Below are positions 33,444 to 37,516 of a DNA stretch of 37,516 bases, piece by piece. Source of the stretch: Ruoffia tabacinasalis (lineage in GTDB: Bacteria > Bacillota > Bacilli > Lactobacillales > Aerococcaceae); the NCBI RefSeq assembly GCF_042652985.1, contig NZ_JBHSHQ010000062.1:1-37516 (forward strand), given 5' to 3'. The stretch's first letter is position 1. Every line of letters starts with the position of its first letter. Below the pieces are notes generated by a model. That model worked only from the letters and a program-made list of their open reading frames with translations, was not told where the DNA came from and made no database searches. A program made the translations under genes and the position numbers.

Positions 33444-34622
33444 CTAAGCCTCTAACTTCTTAGCACCGTCGCCAATTTCTGCGATATAAAAACTCGCTTT
33501 ATAACCTATCTTATCTTTATATTCCGTTCCAATTAATTCAATCGCATCAGCTACGACTCCTTTATTAACTAAAGCAATCGCACATCCCCCCATACCAGCA
33601 CCAGTCATTCGTGCACCTAATACACCTTTTTGTTTCCAAGCCGCCTCTACTAACGTATCCAACTCTATACCTGTCACATCATAATCATCTCGAAGACTAA
33701 CATGTGACTTATTCAATAGTTCACCAAATGCTTCTAGTTTATTTTCTTTTAGCATTTCTACAGCTTCTTGGGTACGAGAATTTTCATATACGGCATGGCG
33801 AGCTCGTTTTACTAAAATATCATTACTTATCAATTCAACGTTCGAATCAAACTCCTCATTCGACAAATCACCTAATGTTTGAATGGATAATTCAGATTGA
33901 AGTTCTTTGAGCGCTGTTTCACACTCTTGTCGTCGTTGATTATACTTAGATTCCGCCAATTCTCGACGTTTATTTGTATTCATTATAAGGATCACATTGT
34001 CACCAAATTCAGCTGGAACTAAAGTGTAATCTAATGTATTCACATCTAAATAAATGGCGCTTCCCTCTTTGCCCATACCTACCGCAAATTGATCCATGAT
34101 GCCAGAATTTAACCCTATAAATTCATTTTCAACTTTTTGACCAAGTTTTACTAAATCTAAACGCTCTAAATCTAAATCAAACTCATGCTCAAGCATCACA
34201 CCGATTAACAATTCCAAAGAAGCTGATGAAGAAAGTCCTGCTCCATTCGGGATATTTCCATAGATTAGTAAATCAAACCCTCGGTCAACTTTATGACCCG
34301 CTTCTTGAATATATTTAATCATCCCTTTTACATAGTTTGTCCAATTGTCTTCTTTATTAAAACTCAATTCTTCTAAATCAAATGAGATAATTCCTAATTC
34401 TTCAAAATTCTCAGATAGACAATTGACTTGACCGTCTTCACGTAATCTAACTATCCCTAATGTCCCTTGAGTAATCGCACAAGGTAGCACATGCCCTCCA
34501 TTGTAATCAACGTGTTCGCCAATTAAGTTCACACGACCTGGGGAGAAATATGTAGATGTGGGTTTCTCGCCAAATTTGTCTGTGAATTTCATTTTTAATT
34601 CCTTAATAATTTGTGCTTCCAT
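33444..34622 (-). CDS. galK: galactokinase
   Basis: This 392-residue GHMP kinase phosphorylates galactose at C1 with ATP. The signature GRVNLIGEHVDYNGG lies at 29-43, the ATP-binding motif GAGLSSSASLE at 127-137, the catalytic-region MDQFAVGMG near 183-191, and GAGMGGCAIAL near 346-356. The ATG follows GGAGG by 7 nt. It is the first gene of the galK-galT-galE-GH36 unit, whose promoter carries a cre. Confidence 0.95.
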   Translation of the reverse strand: MEAQIIKELKMKFTDKFGEKPTSTYFSPGRVNLIGEHVDYNGGHVLPCAITQGTLGIVRLREDGQVNCLSENFEELGIISFDLEELSFNKEDNWTNYVKGMIKYIQEAGHKVDRGFDLLIYGNIPNGAGLSSSASLELLIGVMLEHEFDLDLERLDLVKLGQKVENEFIGLNSGIMDQFAVGMGKEGSAIYLDVNTLDYTLVPAEFGDNVILIMNTNKRRELAESKYNQRRQECETALKELQSELSIQTLGDLSNEEFDSNVELISNDILVKRARHAVYENSRTQEAVEMLKENKLEAFGELLNKSHVSLRDDYDVTGIELDTLVEAAWKQKGVLGARMTGAGMGGCAIALVNKGVVADAIELIGTEYKDKIGYKASFYIAEIGDGAKKLEA

Positions 34623-34689
34623 AAAATACCTCCATTTAGACTATAAAACCTGTCACCAATTATTCTAAAATCTATTTTCCTCTTGTTAA

Positions 34690-34715
34690 GTTAAACGTTT
34701 TCATTTAGAATTATA
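34690..34715 (-). promoter_or_regulatory. galK promoter -10 with a cre site downstream
   Basis: The minus strand has TATAAT at 34710-34715 and then ATGAAAACGTTTAAC at 34690-34704, a near-perfect cre. The layout (cre 5-7 bp after the -10) matches the promoters at 12261-12283 and 27698-27726, so all three should be repressed by CcpA on preferred sugars. Confidence 0.75.
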
Positions 34716-34747
34716 ACACATCTATCCATATTATCATCATCGAATTG

Positions 34748-34839
34748 TTACAAATTTACAAATTGCTTTTTCACAAATAACATGACTAAACCTCTACAAA
34801 TTAACAAAAGTCGTATTTACAAAGTTATTCTTTGTGAAA
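34748..34839. repeat. cluster of TTACAAA-type repeats in the galK-lacA divergent region
   Basis: TTACAAATT occurs at 34748-34756 and 34756-34764, with variants CACAAAT (34772-34778), CTACAAATT (34794-34802) and TTACAAAG (34817-34824), and an inverse copy CTTTGTGAA (34830-34838) forming CAAAG-TTATT-CTTTG with the last. The divergent region of nearly 300 bp has no gene. The cluster may hold sites for a galactose regulator. The sequence is AT-rich, so chance cannot be excluded. Confidence 0.4.
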
Positions 34840-34920
34840 AATCAGGAATTATAGTCTTTTTTTATTTCGATTTTAGATAACTTAGGTCAATATAAATATT
34901 ATTATAGAAAGGTTGATATC

Positions 34921-35478
34921 ATGGACACACAAGAAATTTATAAAAAAATGCATTCTGGAGAAATTTATTTTGAGAACTCTGAGACACTAGATGACCAAGC
35001 TAAATACCGTGACTTACTTTTTCACTTTAATCATACTTTACCTAGTGATATAAAAAAGAAAGCAGAAATTCAAGAAAAGCTTCTTGGCTCTATAGGAAAA
35101 AACTCTTATATCGAACCTCCTTTTCATGCTAATTGGGGTAAAAATACATATATTGGGGAGAATGTTTATATTAATTTCAGCTTAACCTTAGTTGATGACA
35201 CTCGCGTCGAAATACAAGATCATGTAATGATTGGACCTAACGTCACCATTTCCACCGCCTCACATCCTTTGGATTCTGAATTACGACTAAAAAGTGCTCA
35301 GTTTAATAAGCCTGTTGTCATTGAAAAAAATGCTTGGATTGGAGCAAATGTTACAATTTTTCCTGGTGTTGTTATTGGCGAAAATAGCGTTATTGGTGCT
35401 GGTAGTATCGTAACTAAAGATATCCCTAGTAATGTGCTAGCATTTGGTTCACCTTGTAAAATTATAAAAAAAATATAA
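34921..35478 (+). CDS. lacA: galactoside/maltose-type O-acetyltransferase (LacA-like)
   Basis: This 185-residue left-handed beta-helix enzyme transfers acetyl from acetyl-CoA to a sugar hydroxyl. Features: N-terminal MDTQEIYKKMHSGEIY segment, PPFHANWGKNTYIG (about 66-79), YINFSLTLVDD, catalytic histidine in TASHPLD, and hexapeptide repeats near the end (IGANVTIFPGVVIGENSVIG). AAAGG lies 8 nt before the ATG. It diverges from galK and precedes galM by 55 bp. It may detoxify non-metabolised galactosides. Confidence 0.88.
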   Translation: MDTQEIYKKMHSGEIYFENSETLDDQAKYRDLLFHFNHTLPSDIKKKAEIQEKLLGSIGKNSYIEPPFHANWGKNTYIGENVYINFSLTLVDDTRVEIQDHVMIGPNVTISTASHPLDSELRLKSAQFNKPVVIEKNAWIGANVTIFPGVVIGENSVIGAGSIVTKDIPSNVLAFGSPCKIIKKI

Positions 35479-35513
35479 ATTCTTATCTGTAATATTTTAT
35501 TAAAATTAACATT

Positions 35514-35527
35514 ATGGAGGCGTTTAC
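35514..35527 (+). promoter_or_regulatory. cre-like sequence overlapping the galM leader
   Basis: TGGAGGCGTTTACT matches the cre pattern with one mismatch and contains the only Shine-Dalgarno-like sequence (GGAGG), unusually far (about 13 nt) from the galM ATG. It could link galM expression to CcpA, or be chance. Confidence 0.3.
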
Positions 35528-35533
35528 TTAATT

Positions 35534-36562
35534 ATGGATTATACAATTAAACACTTTGGTTCTTATAAAGGTAAAGATTATGATCTGATTCAAATTTCGA
35601 ATAGAAATGTTGTCATTTCATTCACCAATCTAGGAGCTCGTATTAATCAATGGAAGATTGGTTCGGATAATTTGATACTTGGATTTGATAACCCACTGGA
35701 AGCTGAAAAAGGAAAAAGTTATTATTACGGTGCTTCGATTGGGAGAGTTGCTGGGAGAATCACTCGAGGAAAATTTAGTATCGATAGTAAAAAATATCAG
35801 CTGCCTCTGAATGAAGGGGATAATCACTTACATGGAGGTCCGAATGGTTTTGATTTAAAGTATTGGGACTATGACATCACACAAACAAACTCAGAAATTA
35901 GTATTACATTTAATTTAACTGATCAAGATGGAGAGAATGATTTCCCTGGCACTTTAAAAGCACAAGTAATCCATACTTATTCCACAGATAATGAGTGGAA
36001 AGTGACATTTAAAGCCAAATCAGATAAAGATACTCTCTTCAACCCAACAAATCATGTTTACTTTAACTTGAATGGATCACATTCGAAATCAATACTTAAT
36101 CATAAACTTAAAATCGAAGCTAATTCCTTTGTCCCTGTTAAAGCAGATGGCACACCAGTTGGTGATTTCATGAGTGTAGAAGGCACTGCTTTTGATGTTC
36201 GAGATCGTAAGATTATTGGTGATTTATTTGGTTTGAATGATGAACAAGTTGAACTAAAAGATGGTTTTGATCATCCATTTGTCATTCAAGACAATGCTTC
36301 TGATACTCCAATAATATTGTCGGTGCCTGAATTAAATCGCCGAATTGAAGTGTCCACAGATCGAAATTCAGTCGTAGTTTATACACATAATGTTGTTGAC
36401 CCACCAATGACTATTTGGGGTGAAGAGTTAAAACCATATGCGGGAATTACGCTTGAAACACAAATCATACCAGATGCGATTAATCATGAAGGTTTTGGGA
36501 ATGATGTTTTGAGACAAGGGGATTTATTTGAAAGTAGTACTGTATATAAATTAGTATACTAG
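35534..36562 (+). CDS. galM: aldose 1-epimerase (galactose mutarotase)
   Basis: This 342-residue enzyme interconverts alpha- and beta-galactose, needed because beta-galactosidase releases the beta form and GalK uses the alpha form. Motifs: GASIGRVAGRI (66-76), NHLHGGPNGFD (97-107), the catalytic histidine H174 in NPTNHVYFNLNG, and the C-terminal glutamate in GITLETQIIPDAINH. The only upstream GGAGG is about 13 nt from the ATG, longer than usual, but no other in-frame start fits better. It is downstream of lacA on the same strand and ends with a strong terminator. Confidence 0.94.
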   Translation: MDYTIKHFGSYKGKDYDLIQISNRNVVISFTNLGARINQWKIGSDNLILGFDNPLEAEKGKSYYYGASIGRVAGRITRGKFSIDSKKYQLPLNEGDNHLHGGPNGFDLKYWDYDITQTNSEISITFNLTDQDGENDFPGTLKAQVIHTYSTDNEWKVTFKAKSDKDTLFNPTNHVYFNLNGSHSKSILNHKLKIEANSFVPVKADGTPVGDFMSVEGTAFDVRDRKIIGDLFGLNDEQVELKDGFDHPFVIQDNASDTPIILSVPELNRRIEVSTDRNSVVVYTHNVVDPPMTIWGEELKPYAGITLETQIIPDAINHEGFGNDVLRQGDLFESSTVYKLVY

Positions 36563-36600
36563 TTTATATACCATCCTTTATTAATAACAAATTTTTAACT

Positions 36601-36640
36601 AAAGCTTTTCTACCCCACAAGGTTAGAAAAGCTTTTATTT
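36601..36640 (+). terminator. terminator of lacA-galM
   Basis: AAAGCTTTTCTA (36601-36612) and TAGAAAAGCTTT (36624-36635) form a perfect 12-bp stem, followed by TATTTTAAAT. Confidence 0.88.
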
Positions 36641-36644
36641 TAAA

Positions 36645-36673
36645 TACAAAAAAGCAACAAATTTTGTTGCTTC
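36645..36673 (-). terminator. orphan hairpin terminator facing the minus strand
   Basis: AGCAACAAA-T-TTTGTTGCT is a perfect dyad, and the minus-strand RNA continues TTTTTTGTATTT. No minus-strand gene lies to its right in this window. It may be a remnant left by a rearrangement or may stop antisense transcription. Confidence 0.6.
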
Positions 36674-36695
36674 ATCAAAAATACAATTTTTTTAA

Positions 36696-37298
36696 GATAT
36701 ATCAGCTAACTTAGCTGCAATTGGAGAATATACTTATTCAACAAAGCAAAATAGAATAATCAACATTAATATCCGTTCAGGTATCGGAGCAGGTATAACT
36801 TATCTTGGTAGGATGCAAAAAGGGACTCACGGAAGATTCGGTGAAATAGCACACACTATTTTATTTCCAAACGGTGTAGAATGCCCCTGTGGAAATAGAG
36901 GATGCTTAGAAAGATATGCCTCTCTAAACGTACTTTGCAATACTATTAAAGAAAAAAAGGGTTTGGAAACTATTGAAATTAACGAAATTGCTGAATTTTG
37001 GACTAATCAAGATAGATTAGTTACTAATGAAGTATTAACTAATCTTGAATATTTAAGTATCGGAATTAATAATCTTATTTCATCATTTGATCCAGATGAA
37101 ATTATTATTAATAGTCCCCTTGTCAATAAAATACCGGAGTTATTATCTTATATCAAAGATAATTTAAAAAGCCATCTTACAAAAGAAACAAAATTATCTA
37201 TCAGCTGCTTAACTGATAAAGCCACTGTTTACGGTGGGATTGCTGTTGTTTCTTCATCTTATTTAAATATTCCAGATTTAAAATTTTTGAATGAATAG
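36696..37298 (+). pseudogene. ROK-family transcriptional repressor, 5'-truncated (NagC/XylR type)
   Basis: An open frame of 200 codons runs from just after a stop codon at 36693-36695 and begins directly with family sequence (DISANLAAIGEYTYS). It continues with INIRSGIGAGITY, GRFGEIAHTILFPNG, and the ROK zinc-type signature CPCGNRGCLERYAS, then a normal C-terminus. An ATG-started ORF covers only 36813-37298. The N-terminal winged helix-turn-helix and about the first 170 residues of a normal 380-400-residue ROK repressor are absent, and no promoter or Shine-Dalgarno is seen. I read it as a remnant of a repressor gene, possibly of the galactose locus, broken near the hairpin at 36645-36673. Confidence 0.78.
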
Positions 37299-37449
37299 AC
37301 TATATATATACTTGTTATTTTATATTCTAAATACCAATAATTGGAATACTTAAAGCAGAGGTTTTAGTTATTTAATCAGTCGATATATTATTAAAAAAAT
37401 AATATTTCAACTTAAATAATAAATATAGTGCAAAAATTTTAGGATAAAG
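37299..37449. other. AT-rich intergenic stretch with no recognisable feature
   Basis: After the ROK remnant the sequence is very AT-rich. I see no ORF, hairpin or promoter that I can support. Confidence 0.5.
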
Positions 37450-37516
37450 TGGATATATCGGTCTTAAAGAGCCACTTCGTCGGACATAATTGAGCCACCT
37501 AAATCGCTCCTGCTAG
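37450..37516. mobile_element. terminal end of a second IS21-like insertion sequence (partial)
   Basis: The element appears to begin TGGATATATC at 37450 and contains GAGCCACTT (37469-37477) and GAGCCACCT (37492-37500), 23 bp apart. The tip resembles the left IS tip (TGTATATGTC) and the repeat spacing is identical, but the repeat sequence differs, so it is a different element. No transposase is in view. Confidence 0.55.

Overview
The window looks like chromosomal DNA from a low-GC Gram-positive of the Lactobacillales, perhaps Carnobacteriaceae- or Aerococcaceae-like. This rests on AT-rich coding sequence, strong Shine-Dalgarno sites, several CcpA-type cre sites, lipoprotein and ABC systems of Firmicute type and a type-2 GalT. 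The genus cannot be named from the sequence alone. Both ends run into what look like the terminal repeats of two different IS21-like insertion sequences, so the window resembles a contig bounded by mobile elements. The left one interrupts tsaB after about 56 codons.

Left part (1-5.2 kb, genes on the minus strand): broken tsaB, a NERD-domain protein, an acyl-CoA thioesterase translationally coupled to a ribokinase, a DUF1275 membrane protein, a decayed ROK kinase and a DUF1801/frataxin-like protein. Between these genes sit three arrays (about 331-490, 1562-1725, 3282-3480) of a GC-rich 42-bp unit, with 4, 4 and 5 copies at exactly 42-bp spacing. Each unit is a hairpin with conserved stems and a variable loop. 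A second, weaker dyad lies half a period away, so dyads recur about every 21 bp. Arrays A and B match unit by unit and share a 17-bp inverted end sequence. This is the least explained structure in the window.

Middle left (5.3-12.3 kb): a CstA-type (pyruvate/peptide) transporter, a lone carbamate kinase, and a LytS/LytTR-type two-component system. Upstream of cstA is a pair of identical 9-bp direct repeats with a 12-bp spacer, the geometry of a LytTR-type binding site. This suggests a pyruvate-sensing module comparable to BtsSR-BtsT. Next comes a two-gene unit (3-hydroxyisobutyrate-dehydrogenase-like enzyme and HAD phosphatase) with a cre site just downstream of its -10.

Right two thirds (12.3-36.6 kb): a galactoside utilisation island. 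A gan-type operon (lipoprotein SBP, two permeases, GH42 beta-galactosidase, MsmX-type ATPase) diverges from a LacI-family regulator that is followed by a GH2 beta-galactosidase. A 16-bp near-identical site in both promoters is the likely shared operator. A second sugar ABC operon with its own ATPase diverges from an AraC-family regulator. galK-galT-galE plus a GH36 alpha-galactosidase form a unit diverging from lacA-galM. Together they would import lactose, galacto-oligosaccharides or alpha-galactosides, split them inside the cell and feed galactose to the Leloir pathway under CcpA control.

The right end holds a ROK-type (NagC/XylR) repressor that has lost its DNA-binding half, then an AT-rich stretch and the second IS end.
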